This document shows positions 23,648 through 34,842 of a stretch of 64,000 bases of DNA, piece by piece. How positions within the stretch are numbered: position 1 is the first letter of the stretch; the number at the start of each line of letters is the position of its first letter. The notes under the pieces are model-generated. The model had not been told where the DNA came from. It was given only the letters and a program-made list of their open reading frames with translations, and ran no database searches. Origin of the DNA: Tenodera sinensis. Lineage: Eukaryota; Arthropoda; Insecta; Mantodea; Mantidae. The position numbers and the translations under genes are program-made. The stretch covers positions 45,618,216 through 45,682,215 of the forward strand of contig CM060969.1 in NCBI GenBank assembly GCA_030765045.1. Direction: 5' to 3'.

Positions 23648-24160
23648 ATAGCGGCTTATCCCTTGAAAAAGTATTTGAGAATTCAAATATATAAAAAGCA
23701 ATATCTCGGAAACGATAGACAGTGGAAAAAATGTATTTGATGTAAAATGTGTGTTTTAACGAGGTGTCCATTTTTAAGTTTCGTCTATTCTTTATGGTTT
23801 ATCAATTATACGAAAGTCAATTAGAAGGAAGAGTACTTCACAGAGATTTTCAATATATATTATTTGTCAAATAAATATCTTAAAGATATATTTAAAGAAT
23901 TACAATCGTCATTTTTTAGAAAATAAAGAATAAGTAACATTTTGGCATGTAAAGGGTAATTTGGGTTGCAGGATTTATTGAGTCTTCTTGTTACATTCTT
24001 GGAAGCTGCTGAACTTTTGGGAAAGTTTGCTATCTAACTGACGTACAAACCTTTTTGTAATTTTTTTTCAGGGAGCCTCAAAACGCGTATTTCGGTGAAA
24101 TCTGTATCGAGTTTTCTCTACCTACTCTTTATAGGTAAGAAGTAGAGAAATACGTTTCAA
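23500..24160 (+). repeat. ~820-bp dispersed repeat (copy with internal poly-A)
   Basis: It begins with attaaatgttaatcgagataaa (23512-23533) and ends with ataggtaagaagtagagaaa. A run of 31 A (23615-23645) sits in the first third. Together with the preceding copy it makes a direct pair. Confidence 0.75.
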
Positions 24161-24600
24161 AATACATATAATAAAATGTTAATGATACTTAAAAATTGTG
24201 CATCATTAATTAATAACCTAAAGCAATAATGGCCAAATCAAAACAAAAAATCACAAATGCCACAGTTAAGGAACAAGTATTCGAATTCTCAATAGTTTTC
24301 CTGAAGATTGCAAGAGGGCTGAGAGTTAAAAATCGCATTATCTTGCTTATTACGCAGTTATTTTGTTAATCTGCATACCAAGAATTCACAAAACTACTTT
24401 TGGTCACAAAGTATGGTATTGATATTAAACAAGATTGCCATTTTCCATTGTACCTGTATGCATGAAATGATGTAGTTATTTCTTATACTGCAAAATCCTA
24501 AGGAATAAGTCGAAACTGAATGTATATTCTCGGTCATATGTTGTTAGCTTTTATTAACCCTCCAGAAAAAGCAGTTTAACTACCATTTTTCAAAATATCA
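24161..24600. other. AT-rich spacer
   Basis: No feature recognised. Confidence 0.4.
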
Positions 24601-24624
24601 CATGACACACACACTGCCCAAGGA

Positions 24625-24812
24625 GAAAAAAACTGATGAGACAGTACGACAAGAGAATAAGAACAGGGAAGGAAAGGAGAAGAGAAAAAGAAGAGGGAAT
24701 GCGTGGAAGAGAAAATGTAACAGGGAGAGAGTTGGGTGGGGAGGTACAGGAAGGCGGCAAGTGGGGGGAGGGAGAGGGGAGTCTAAGAGGGAACGGAAGA
24801 GAGAGAAACATG
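24625..24812. repeat. purine-rich (GA) low-complexity tract
   Basis: Almost 190 bp with very few pyrimidines on the plus strand, giving Lys/Arg/Glu/Gly-rich frames on one strand and Leu/Ser/Pro-rich frames on the other. Neither is supported as coding. Confidence 0.7.
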
Positions 24813-24859
24813 CCTATAGTTTAAGCAGCAGAGCTGCGGGATCTGCTAGTGGACAATAA

Positions 24860-25855
24860 ATTCAACCTACTTTCTTTGTTTACCTCCTAATTACCTCGAC
24901 TGCATTAATTCAATATCTCTTTTCTCCAGCAGATGCTTAGTCCACAGCTCTTTAGATTTCACTTATACCTATACTAATATACAAAAGACATTAGTGAAAT
25001 AACTTAGCATACGACTGTTTCGGTTATAAGTAATAAATAATTAAGACATAGTTTAAAAAAAAAGGCTCAGGCACAAGACAAGTATTTCTATCTCTTTTCT
25101 GAGCAGCAGTTTTAAATGTACTATGGTAACACATTAAATAGCATTAAATAATGAAAGCATGTTTTCGGCATCACCCTGTATTAGCTGCTCTAACATTTGG
25201 AATGACTAGCATGAAAAGGAAAGAAAAGAAAAAAGAGGAACTTAATTTATCTTTTCATTTATTTAAAATGACACATTTAAAATATGCAGTGCTTTAGAAT
25301 GTTGTACACTTTTAAATTAGGGTACTCCTACTACAGTTACTGAACTTAAGAGTATTAGCTGTGAGAAATGAGTTCACATAACTTGCAGTGATTCCTTTTT
25401 ATTTATTTTTTTTTCCCAACAAGAACGGGACTGTACTGTTTTGCAAGGCAGTTTCACTCAGCATTACTTCATTACAGAGTGAAGCTTTTGGTGAAAGAAC
25501 AGGTAGTTTAATTTTAGAATTTTAGGAGTTAGCTGCAACAAACTATTTTTAAAATGTCCTCTCTTTATGTGTCAACTCCCTAATCAAAAGGCTTGTAGTA
25601 GAGAACATAATAAAAACATACTGCATAGTCATATTAAATAATAAATATTTTACCAGATGAAAGTACTGAAAAGCACTACATTTGTAAAAATCAATTTCAG
25701 TACCACACATTTATTTATTTTTTGTTTTTCATTTCTTTGCTGTTTGTTTTGTATGGTAGACAGACCTTTTAATTCAGAAGTTAGATTTTAGTTATCTGAT
25801 ACATTTTATATTATAAAATGGTATATCAAATGAATGCTAGCATACACAGGTGTGT

Positions 25856-25857
<2 letters not shown>
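24860..25857. other. AT-rich sequence, possibly intronic
   Basis: No recognised exon or repeat. It may lie within a long intron of the minus-strand gene whose exon ends at 27459, but this is inferred from position only. Confidence 0.35.

Positions 25858-25907
<50 letters not shown>
25858..25907. repeat. homopolymer (T)50
   Basis: Uninterrupted T tract. Confidence 0.9.
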
Positions 25908-25908
<1 letters not shown>

Positions 25909-27458
25909 GCTTTACTGCTTTAGAGGGGAATATCTCGTAATTAAAGATACCAAATCACATCCTGAACATATTGCTTAAAATTTGAAAAAAAAATGTGTAG
26001 CTACCTTTTCTTTCACAAACACTTCAATTTCCTTAACACCATTTTAAGTGAAAACTACTTTAATGTTCATTTCTTAGATGGAGAAGTGCACCTTTTATTA
26101 GATAAAATTTTGTAAAATACATAAAGATATCAATTAAAGTTTTAGATATTTATATGTTCATATTGCCCTTTAAGAAACTATATTCTTACACTTTTAAACA
26201 CTTGTCACTATTATATACGCACTGGAATAATTTATAAATTTTAACACAATCACTAAAATAGTTAATCAAAATACCTTGATATGATTATCTTCCTTTGTAT
26301 CAGTTTATACACGAATGTATAGTGTTAATTTACTTGTATTAGTTCTTAAAGTGCAAATACATGTGCATATATGTAGGCTTTTATACAAATACATATTTAC
26401 TTTTATAATAATCATGAAAACTACAGGTAATAATTAACAAAACTATTACTGAAGCTGTCTAACTACACGAACGTTTTATAAATGTATTTTTAGAAGTAGT
26501 TGATACACATAAAATTAGTGTTTACCATATTAAATAATAAAGGGGAAAATTGATTAAGCATTGTAAAAGGTGCACTTGTATGTTTAAAGAGTTCACAGCT
26601 GATGGAGGACTACACTGCATAGTTGAAGTTCGTGCTCTGCCAGTAGTTGGGTCATTTGTTGAGTCAAAGATTACTATGTTGCTTTGTTGGCACGTATAGT
26701 GGCAACGAGTGCAAGAATAGACTCCTCCTATGTTAGTTATGTATGCATCTGTCTCATTCCAGCATAACAGTCCTACGGACTAGTTGCGTTTTATGTTAGC
26801 TAGGGGGACATCAAGTGGACAGCCAATCTTCATTGCCACTTGCCAAGTACAGTTCACAACAAAATTCATGCTAAATCCAATTTCAACAAGTAATATCTTA
26901 CACAAAGTTACAGAACCAACGAACATACCCAGTATTAACTGTGAAGGTCATGAATTGTTGACCTTGAATAGTCCTTGGGTTCTTCCCAGCATGCTGATGC
27001 ACCGCTCTGTTGATCTCTTTGAGAGTTACACTGCATGACATTTTTATCAACCAGAATGGCAGAGTATAGAGCCTTTTAATACGGAATATTATACTTCAAA
27101 TATGTGATAAAATTAAAATATGTAAGGTATCTGGTGTCATCTTAAGGAATACATTCTTAAAGACAGAATATTTTATTCGCGAATATCATGGAAAACTGTT
27201 GCTTAGTTACATACCATGAAAATTGTGGGTAATGTTACATATATACGAATTTTACTTACAAGATTGTGCTTGTCCTTTAGCATTTATTTAGCAATACAGT
27301 AAATGTCTTTTTAATGGCAATTGTTCCTTCTGATCCCTCTATATCAACACTTCCCAGTAGGTCATGTATATGCTAACAATATTAGAAGCAATTTGCAAGT
27401 ACAGAATTAGCAGATTCCTTAAGATGACAGTAGAACAATATAAAAGGTCCTGGCTTAC
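25908..27458 (-). other. start of the intron downstream of the coding exon; otherwise featureless
   Basis: The minus-strand intron begins at 27458 with GTAAGCC. No further exon with a recognisable domain was found to its left in the window. At 26772-26784 a short hairpin, AGTCCTACGGACT, was noticed. The 84-codon plus-strand frame at 26784-27038 shows no domain. Confidence 0.4.
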
Positions 27459-28708
27459 CTGATGGTGGGTACGGTGTAGGTGGTTCCGGAGGGCCATAGT
27501 TCCTCAGACCATAGCCGTCGTGGGTGAAGCCCGCACTCTCAGCTACCATGGCCGCCGTTGCCGCGACCACCCTCCCCCGGTCATCGGCCGGAGTGAGGTA
27601 AGGCACGGGCTGTCCATGGTGTGGGTGATGGTGGGCGTCCACGACATGGTGATGGTGCCTGGTGGCGGCTGCCGCCGCTGCTGCCGTCGAATAGGGTGAG
27701 TATGACGGGCACCAGCCCTGGGCCGAGAACGACTGGTGGCAGGAGCTGGATACCGCGGGGTCGGCGGCACCGCCGCCCACACCACCTCCTGCGGAGGAGA
27801 CCGATCCCGTGGTACTGTACTTATATTCCACCGTCGGCGTCGTGCCGCCTCCAGTTGCCGATGCACCACCACCTCCTCCTCCACCACCACCTCCACCCCC
27901 GCCATTACCTCCTCCACCACCTCCACCCCCGGCTGCCGTCGCCGCCGGAGACCAAAAGCTGAGCCCTGGCGGCGGCTTCCTATCCCGTCCCGGTGAGGTA
28001 TCCCCAGCAAGGTTATAGTAAGTGGGGGCGTTGCCATACTGGTGGTGATTGAGGCCACCCGCGGGTTCGAAAGCTGTCGCACCGGTAGTGTGGTGATTCT
28101 CCGCAACGGGACTATAGTTCCAAGGTTGTCCATGGTGCGAGTGCCTGATGACACCCCCCGCGGGTTCCACGCTCGAACATTCTCCGTAAGCAGACGTAAG
28201 CCGCTTGGCAGGGATGTGCAGCGGGCCAGTGTTGTTGGTGGTGGTGACTGGGGATGCGGAGGAACCTCCGGAGGATGAGGTGGTGGCCGGTGGCGCTTGG
28301 TTCGAAGCTCCCTGCTGCGAAGTGTTGGAAGCGGTGGAGGGAGGGGCGGTAGCGGACCCAGGGGACGTCACTCCTCCGGAACTGTTGCTGATGGGGGTAG
28401 CTGCTGAGGCGGTGGCTGTAGTCTGCTGCTGGGGCGGCGGCGGTGCGGGAGGTGGACTCTCCTCGTACAGGCTCCCGTTCATCATGGCCCACCACGTCAC
28501 CCCGGAGGTATTCCCCGTTCCGGTGGCTGCCGCCCCGCCATTGTGGACGTCGTACAGCGTGGCGGTAGCAGCCGCAGCCACGTCCAGCACGGTGGTGCAG
28601 TCGGTGATGATGATGTTGGGTCAGGTGAAGACGACGTCGACGACGAGGAAGTGGCGGGGATAGACAGAGAGACACACAACACACCCCGGTCAGCGACGAC
28701 AACTACCA
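27459..28708 (-). CDS. coding exon of a low-complexity, transcription-factor-like protein (first coding exon)
   Basis: The exon is GC-rich in an AT-rich setting. It ends at a consensus donor (CAG|GTAAGCC; intron starts at 27458). The best acceptor upstream is a pyrimidine tract ending in CCCTACAG at 28709. The frame is closed by TGA at 28621-28623, and the first in-frame ATG is at 28485 (MMNGSLYEES), with G at -3. The coding part is about 342 codons plus one base (phase 1). Composition in order: Pro/Gln run (11-21), Ser/Thr/Ala-rich region (22-86), a less repetitive segment GPLHIPAKRLTSAYGE (about 87-102), His-rich and aromatic patches with PWNYSPVAENHH (about 121), Pro-rich PPPGLSFWSP (about 171), a Gly tract (about 186-208), GWCPSYSPYS (about 257), Ala7, and a His-rich block (about 277-291). 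This looks like a disordered activation region of a developmental regulator. No DNA-binding domain is present, so the family is unknown. The positive-strand frames opposite are shadows. Confidence 0.7.
28497..28541 (-). other. short upstream open reading frame in the 5' leader
   Basis: An out-of-frame ATG (ACAATGG) opens a 14-codon frame that ends at TGA, 11 bases before the proposed start at 28485. If the leader is as proposed, this could dampen translation of the main frame. It is seen in sequence; its role is inferred. Confidence 0.45.
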
Positions 28709-28959
28709 CTGTAGGGTGGGGTGGAAGAAGAGGTGGCTTCGCTAGATAGAAGGCGAAACTAGGTATACCCCCTCCCAAGAAGCTCCCAATTTTTTCTAAC
28801 TTATTTTTGACCCAAACAGCCTTCTCGAGATAACATCAACATATAATGCAGCAGGAGTTAGTCGGGGAGATCGGAAAATTTCATGTTGGCAATGTGAGTA
28901 TATAGAGGATAAACGAGAAAGAGGTGGTGGGTTGGTTGGCAGCAGTGACGAGATCTTAC
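28709..28959 (-). other. probable 5' UTR intron
   Basis: On the minus strand a donor TCTTG|GTAAGATC (intron starts 28959) pairs with an acceptor CCACCCTACAG (ending 28709) that is preceded by a good pyrimidine tract. The resulting 251-bp intron is a common insect size. The in-frame stop at 28621 places this splice in the leader rather than the coding region. Confidence 0.5.
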
Positions 28960-29045
28960 CAAGAGTGAGATGAAATGCACGAGATTTTGGAGGGGGTGAC
29001 GTACACGAGAGGGGAGGGGAGGGATGGAAGATCGACAGGACACAC
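28960..29045 (-). other. candidate 5' UTR exon (upstream limit unknown)
   Basis: The C/T-rich minus-strand sequence just upstream of the donor at 28959 could be the non-coding first exon. Its start is not determined: neither an acceptor nor a TATA box was clear. Confidence 0.35.
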
Positions 29046-29699
29046 AGGAGAGAAGTTACAGATGAGATTTTGCTGCTGATGATGCTGTGACTAGGCTTGC
29101 GTCATACATCACCCCAAATTACGCAAACCTTAACACATTTCTATACCCCAAAGCGTTTAGAAAGATATAAGCAGGACGGATGAAAGTATTGTACTTAATA
29201 TAGAACCTTATACTAATAAAAACTATCTCTACTTCTTGTTAGCAAAATGTAAGAATCATTTAGGCAGACCAATAATAATTCCTTAAAGCTGAGTTTATAA
29301 TCATAACAACAGTTAATCTCGAAAGTTTCTCTGAGCACATATTCATGCAGTTTTTATTCCAGTAGTTAGTGCAACTGTCAGAGTTTCAGCTGTTTTTGAC
29401 GTTTCCTAGTTACATGTCGACTACGTCACTATTTTTTTTTTATAAGGGCCACAGTCGTAAAGCTATACTTTTTGTGAGGCTTACTCGTTCACCCCAACGT
29501 GAGGGGTAATCATCCCCAATACAAAGCAATGTCTAGCGTGACAAATCGTTCTTTCATTCACATAAACCCGTACACAAGCAAATGCCACCTTTCACTTCGT
29601 TAACAAACGCACATGTTTTTGTGACACGATCTTCAACTGTCACTGTCGATGCCCTCTGTCAAATTAGAGTATGTTGTTCACAGCGAAACACATGTGTAC

Positions 29700-30090
29700 T
29701 CCGCACTGACACTTAGAAACCACGATACACTCTCGCTGTCGTATCCACGATCTTCGTAGTTGTTACACCTTGCGCAGGGGTGAGATGAAGATGCCAACAG
29801 GGGCAAAAAATTCCAAAATGCGGGGCAGGTGGTGTGGGAGGGACAGAAATAAGAGCCGAAAAGTTTCCCCGCGCGATGTTTTGTTTACTGATTGGAAGAA
29901 GCGACTCAACGGGTGGCCCTTCGTCACGGTGCGCGGCACACTTAGTCACTCACACTTTCGGTCTGTCGAGCGACGGAACCTCGGCAGGCTGCGAGCAAAA
30001 CCGTGTTCTAGCGTTCACTCGCTGTCTCGGCCGACACTGCGATCTGGCGGCCGCCGCGACAAACACACATACAAGACGTACACATATGTC
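29700..30090 (-). promoter_or_regulatory. GC/CpG-rich upstream region, candidate promoter of the minus-strand gene
   Basis: The segment is CpG-rich (29770-30060, with cggcggccgccgcgacaa-like stretches at about 30040-30060) within an AT-rich genome. It lies about 0.75-1.1 kb upstream of the proposed leader exon. An initiator-like TCAGTG is seen on the minus strand near 29709. The open frames on both strands look like by-products of GC content. It could also be a non-coding first exon of this gene or of a divergent gene. Confidence 0.35.
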
Positions 30091-30394
30091 TATCCCTCTC
30101 TTTCTATCTCCTACCATCCCTCCTTCGGCACTCAACCGTACTTTGATTGACATTCTTGGCTGATGGAACGCGATTTCGTAAGAGACAGATTTGCAATGTG
30201 GAACATGTACCGTGGTTCCGAAAACAGCATATAGCGCCTTGTAATTTTACTTTATTTTTTTACCGTTCTACACGTAGAAGACTTTGTAATTTCCCTGTTT
30301 TTTTCCCGCATACAAAACGAACTGATCAAGATATCGTGAAAAGTGGTTGTTATTCTGTAGGCAATTTTCTATAAAAATCCAAAAATGCACAAAT
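30091..30394. other. spacer
   Basis: Nothing recognised between the CpG-rich stretch and the next dispersed repeat. Confidence 0.4.
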
Positions 30395-30723
30395 CCACTG
30401 TTTTTACTTTCTCTACTGCGTATAGTAAGTAGGGGAAGTATTGTATTCGACAATTCGATGTTGAGATTTCGCTGGAAATGCATGTTTTAGGCTCCCTGAA
30501 GCCAAAAATAAACATTTTTAGAAAAAGGTCCTTGTGTATGTGTTTTTGTATCTGAGGTGTTGGTCTATGAACAGCGTAACTCAAAAACCGAAAGTCGATT
30601 AAAAACCAAAGTTGGTATTTAAGTTTAACATCTTTAAAGGATGCGACACGAACATTTTGAAGAAAATTTCTCCACCCTAAACTTCCCTTTACGTGGAAAA
30701 TTTTTAAAAAATTTTGATTTTCT

Positions 30724-30758
<35 letters not shown>

Positions 30759-30969
30759 AAGGATTTTGACTAAAATGCCATATGTTTAAGATACTTTTAT
30801 GGCAAATAAAATGTATATTTTGAATATTTTGGCTATAGCCCATGTAGTCTTATTTACTCTTGATGATTTTAGCACAATTCGTAAACTGTAAGAGATGGGC
30901 CAAATCTTACTCCACAAAAAATGTAGATCTCGTTAAAACACACAATTTATGTGTGTCAAATGATTGATT

Positions 30970-31042
<73 letters not shown>

Positions 31043-31230
31043 GTGAAAATTTCGCAGATATTCCTAGTTATTTGTCAGAATTGTGCAATACTTATTTTCG
31101 TTCTCAAATGGGAAGTCGCTGTTAATTATTTTATCTCTTGGTCATGCAAAGAGAACGGAATTTCAAAGTCATCATACAACGACCACTCCTAAAACATGTG
31201 AATGAAACACATCAGATTTTTTTCGAATGA
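30395..31230 (-). repeat. ~820-bp dispersed repeat, full-length minus copy
   Basis: The plus strand begins with ttttactttctctactgcgt (30402-30421), the reverse complement of the family's 3' end. It ends near gaaacacatcagattttttt (31205-31224), the reverse complement of the 5' end. Both termini agree with the plus copies. A run of 31 A (30725-30755) and a TG array (30972-31040) lie inside. Confidence 0.85.
30972..31040. repeat. (TG)n microsatellite
   Basis: About 34 TG units, embedded in the dispersed repeat. Confidence 0.95.
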
Positions 31231-32025
31231 TTTTGTCTTTCTGCTATAATATACTCAGAATATGAAACAGTCAGTACACACAAAATTTTAACGACTTAGT
31301 CAAACCGTTTATTATAGTAACATTTTACCATCGTTAAAAGGTTTTTAAAATAGTAATACAAATGTTCTTTGGATTCTCGATTTTAAGACATAGTTCCAAA
31401 ATTTTTAATTTTACCTTAGCATACAAAGTACTCGTATTAAAAATGTGTTGTGCACATTATTCTTAACTTTGGTTAGTTTCAGTGATAAAAACTGGGCAGG
31501 TATTACCGAATTTTTCAACGATTTCAATGTTAATTATGGAAAGTAATTTTAGCCTAACTATTTAGCACTTTTAACTAGCGCACCACGAATTTAAAGTCCG
31601 TCATTCCTGGTGCTCTCCTGAATGTTTTAAGTTAATGAGCTATAAATATATCTATTACTTCACATCTTCTTTCTGGTGATGTTCGATCAAATGCTATGTG
31701 TAAAATATATGTGACTCATAACAGTTTTGGTGATGCTAAACTACTTTTATGACTTATTTATACTTTAATTTTTATTTTATTTTTATGTTAATTTTTGGCG
31801 ATTTTGGTTGTATTATTGTTAATATTAAAGAAGTCAAGTTTCGGAATCTCAAAATCCAAACCTTCTTTAAAATATACTGGAATTCGTATTATTCAAATTT
31901 GTTAAATCACTATCCATATTTTGTTAAATATTTGGACTCGTCGAACTAAACGGTTCACCTCTATTGACCACTAAAGGAATGGATCTAGTTGCTATTTTTG
32001 AGAGTTGCACCATGATACAATGCAG
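31231..32025. other. AT-rich spacer
   Basis: No recognised element. Confidence 0.4.
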
Positions 32026-32039
32026 CCTTGACAATACAG

Positions 32040-32243
32040 AAGCTAATAGTTGAGGAGATATTTGTATTTTGTCAAGCCGAAATTAAAACCAAGTGTTTCC
32101 CCAAAATTGAAAATCAGATAGAATGGCTGAAATCAGCTGCAAGTAATCTAAGTAGTATGGAAAGTGAAGTGGGCGAACTTGGCTTTACTAAAATAGAAAA
32201 TGTTTTGAGCCAGCATAGTATAAGGTTGCTCATGTACTCTCAG
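32040..32243 (+). CDS. candidate internal coding exon, 68 codons, phase 0/0
   Basis: The segment is bounded by an acceptor-like AATACAG and a consensus donor CAG|GTAAGAATT. It is exactly 204 bp and open in phase 0. The peptide begins KLIVEEIFVFCQAEIKTK and continues with a Glu/Ser-rich, probably helical stretch ending in RLLMYSQ. The composition is far more protein-like than neighbouring frames, with few low-complexity residues. Against it: the pyrimidine tract before the acceptor is weak and no partner exon was found nearby. I do not recognise the family. It could be an exon of a plus-strand gene with long introns, or a remnant of a captured gene. Confidence 0.4.
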
Positions 32244-33800
32244 GTAAGAATTATTCCTTCGACAAATAACTGTTCCCTAAGCTTTCCCTGTATCTTCTGT
32301 TTATGTTGAGATAAGTTTCGTAATGTGGAAGGCCACATTAGTTGAGAATAGACAGTCCTACAAATTTGAAAACTTACAAAAGCTCTTTGTAACATATTGT
32401 AATTTAGTATTCAGTGATTAATGAATAAAGTATAAGTGAAATGTGCAAGGAAATCAACAACTGAGGGTAATTTTTAAGCCCTTCCTTGTTCTTTTAGGTA
32501 ATTTTTAATTATTTTTAGTAATCTGTTTAAGGTAATTATTTAATATTATTTGAGTCACGAAAATCTAGGCCCCAGTTATAAACTACGGTCCAAGGAGCAT
32601 TATGAACACAGAAAATCGCTAAGAAACAATAAATGACTTTTGTTTTAAAGTTTAATACGGTGCTTTTATCGTATGATACCGTTTTGACATTTTTGCAGTT
32701 TTGGATAGAGGACTATAATAATGTAGTGCATAACCTTCAGATATAACTGAAAATATTAAATGACTCTTATAGGACGTTAAATAAGATAAAAAATGCTCCA
32801 AGACAATAAATCTCTCCAAGAAACTGATCCTAAATATCATGGACATTAATTATATGCAAATAATGCAGACCTAAACAACAACTTTAACAGACTTCAAGCA
32901 ATATATCTATAACGCAATAAAAGTAATTCATAAAACTGTAACAAAGGGTGACTAATAAAATGTGATAAATAAAACCAATCCCAGCCCTATGGTTGTGAAG
33001 TGGGTACTAAAGAAATCCCAAAGACAAAAGGTACAAATTCCTAAAACAGAAATCTCATGGGCTATACGTTTTCGGAAAAACATAAAAATTAAGATATCTG
33101 ACAATTATTTAAAATACCTAATGAGAATATTACAAAGGAAGCATGGATATAAGCATTGTTTCGAAACTATACCAGAAGTATATGGGCGAAGAAATACATA
33201 ACTATTAGTAGCAGCTTTACCCGATATGAACCTTTATCATGATGATTAATTTTTATAAAATTAAAATGTGCTATATAATTTATTATTTTATCAAAAAAAG
33301 TTTTAATTATTAAAATATTTAATATTTGGTGCTAAAAAAATTTAAATACTCCAGACTATCGCATGCATTTTATAAGAGACATTGTTTTCACTCTTTGAAA
33401 ATTATTTGTTGGAAAATTGGGAACAAATAAGTAAGGCCACATTTTTTTTCTCTTTGCAATATTCAAATAATTTGTGACAACAATTTTAGCTAACGTGTTG
33501 GAAATTTGTGTAAATTACCAATTTCATTAGTCTGTAACTACCTATATCACAGGTAAAACTTAGAAAATGTAAAAGAATATCATCAGTGTTTTAAACCATT
33601 TGTTTCTTGAGAACACCTAGAAAATTTTATGATAGATATATACAGAGTAAATTATACGATATATACATTTTAGAAAATATGAATATTTTTCAGATACTTA
33701 GCCTTCTGAGATGAAATTAATACCTTCACGTAGCTAATCCTATTTTTGTTTACTGCAGTAATGCTAAACATATGATTTGATGAAGAACATCAACAAAAAA
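32244..33800. other. AT-rich sequence
   Basis: A 79-codon, Lys-rich frame at 32962-33201 has no recognised domain. Otherwise nothing. Confidence 0.4.
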
Positions 33801-33804
33801 GGAA

Positions 33805-34150
33805 AAGTAGAGTGAATACCAAGCTTGGTGTACAAGTCTGGAGTATTATTAGGATACCACATAAAGATTATAAAGATTTTTCCCTACAAAAATGTCCCTT
33901 TGCGTATTATTTTTTCCCTTTTCTCAAAAGGACTTCAATGATTCTTATTAAAGAGCGGCACATTTGCGATATTAATTTGAAGAACAAAATGTATCTTTAA
34001 TATTCTGTTAACAGCCCGTGAAGTCTCCCTCATTCTTTTAATTCATTTTTATAGCTTTAGGTTGTGGGTAAAGAGTTACATGTAACAAAAATTTATCTCG
34101 TTAAAGTTTAGTGTATGTAAAATTGGAGTGTTTGTGAAAATAATTTTTGA
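33805..34150 (-). repeat. diverged copy of the ~820-bp dispersed repeat
   Basis: It contains aataccaagcttggtgt, the family's 'accaaagttggtattt' region in reverse, followed by a minus-orientation progression through ttttctcaaaaggac and 'taattcat...ggtaaag' segments. More diverged than the other copies. Confidence 0.5.
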
Positions 34151-34680
34151 GCTACCTTTTAGATCCTATTAGTTTGAATTTTATCGTCATTTTTGAGGAG
34201 CTATCTTTTATTTGCTGTGATGTCTACATGCCATTTTAAAGGTAGCAATTAGTGACTTGCTTTAGCTCTCTGTATTCACCTTGTCCTTATACCAAACTGA
34301 GAAACGAATCCCTATTCGTATATGTTTATTTCGATTAGATTGAGGTAAACAAAAAACAATAAACAGGAAAAAATAGTAGATCAGATATAAAATTAATTAT
34401 ATTGGGCAGAGAAGGCGATGTAACATATCAGCCTTCATTATTTATCTTATTAGCAGCAAGTACTGTTAAAATTTAGTTTTCTTCATACTATTTTTCATTG
34501 CATTCTATAGACTGAATCACTTGTTCATGAAGGGACTGTTGCCCACAACTGGACAATTTTCAGTTTGAAAAAATGATATTCTAAAACAACGTGCTTCATA
34601 TAAGCAAGAAAGGCCCCTTGTCCGGCTCACTCTTTGTGTAATATGTGGCTTCATAAGACTCAAAACCCACTGTTGGAATC
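34151..34680. other. AT-rich spacer
   Basis: Nothing recognised. Confidence 0.4.
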
Positions 34681-34682
34681 AA

Positions 34683-34735
34683 GGAAACGACCAACACCAA
34701 TACGTTCCACTCCGATATGACCATCGGAGTTAAAT
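34683..34735 (+). pseudogene. possible 5S rRNA-like fragment
   Basis: The segment AACGACCAACACC...CTCCGAT..ACCATCGGAGTTAA is reminiscent of the first half of insect 5S rRNA, which has AACGACCATACCAC ... TCCGATCACCGAAGTTAA. Only about 50 bp resemble it, with insertions, and the internal promoter box C region is missing. It may be a fragment of a 5S-derived SINE or chance similarity. Confidence 0.25.
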
Positions 34736-34758
34736 AATATATAATATTTATAATGTGT

Positions 34759-34808
34759 GTGCGCAAGGGTGTGTGTGTGTATGTGTGTGTGTCTGTGTGT
34801 GTGTGTGT

Positions 34809-34840
<32 letters not shown>

Positions 34841-34842
34841 TA
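34759..34842. repeat. (TG)n / (GC)n microsatellite
   Basis: A TG-rich array with an internal pure GC run (gcgcgcgcgcgcgc). Confidence 0.9.

Noticed and set aside
24602..24859. Lys/Arg-rich protein
   Set aside because: Arises from the purine-rich tract; no start, splice or domain support.
27459..28485. Assigning the exon to a GATA-type factor because PWNYSP recalls the PWNLSP segment of vertebrate GATA3
   Set aside because: Six residues in a low-complexity protein are not enough, and no zinc finger lies in the window.
28585..28590. Translation start at GTG 28590
   Set aside because: GTG starts are not expected in nuclear genes; the first in-frame ATG with a good context is at 28485.
27543..28749. 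Several long open frames on the plus strand and in other minus frames across the GC-rich exon
   Set aside because: They are shadows created by GC-rich simple codons; only the minus frame ending at the donor at 27459 has splice support and sensible low-complexity domains.
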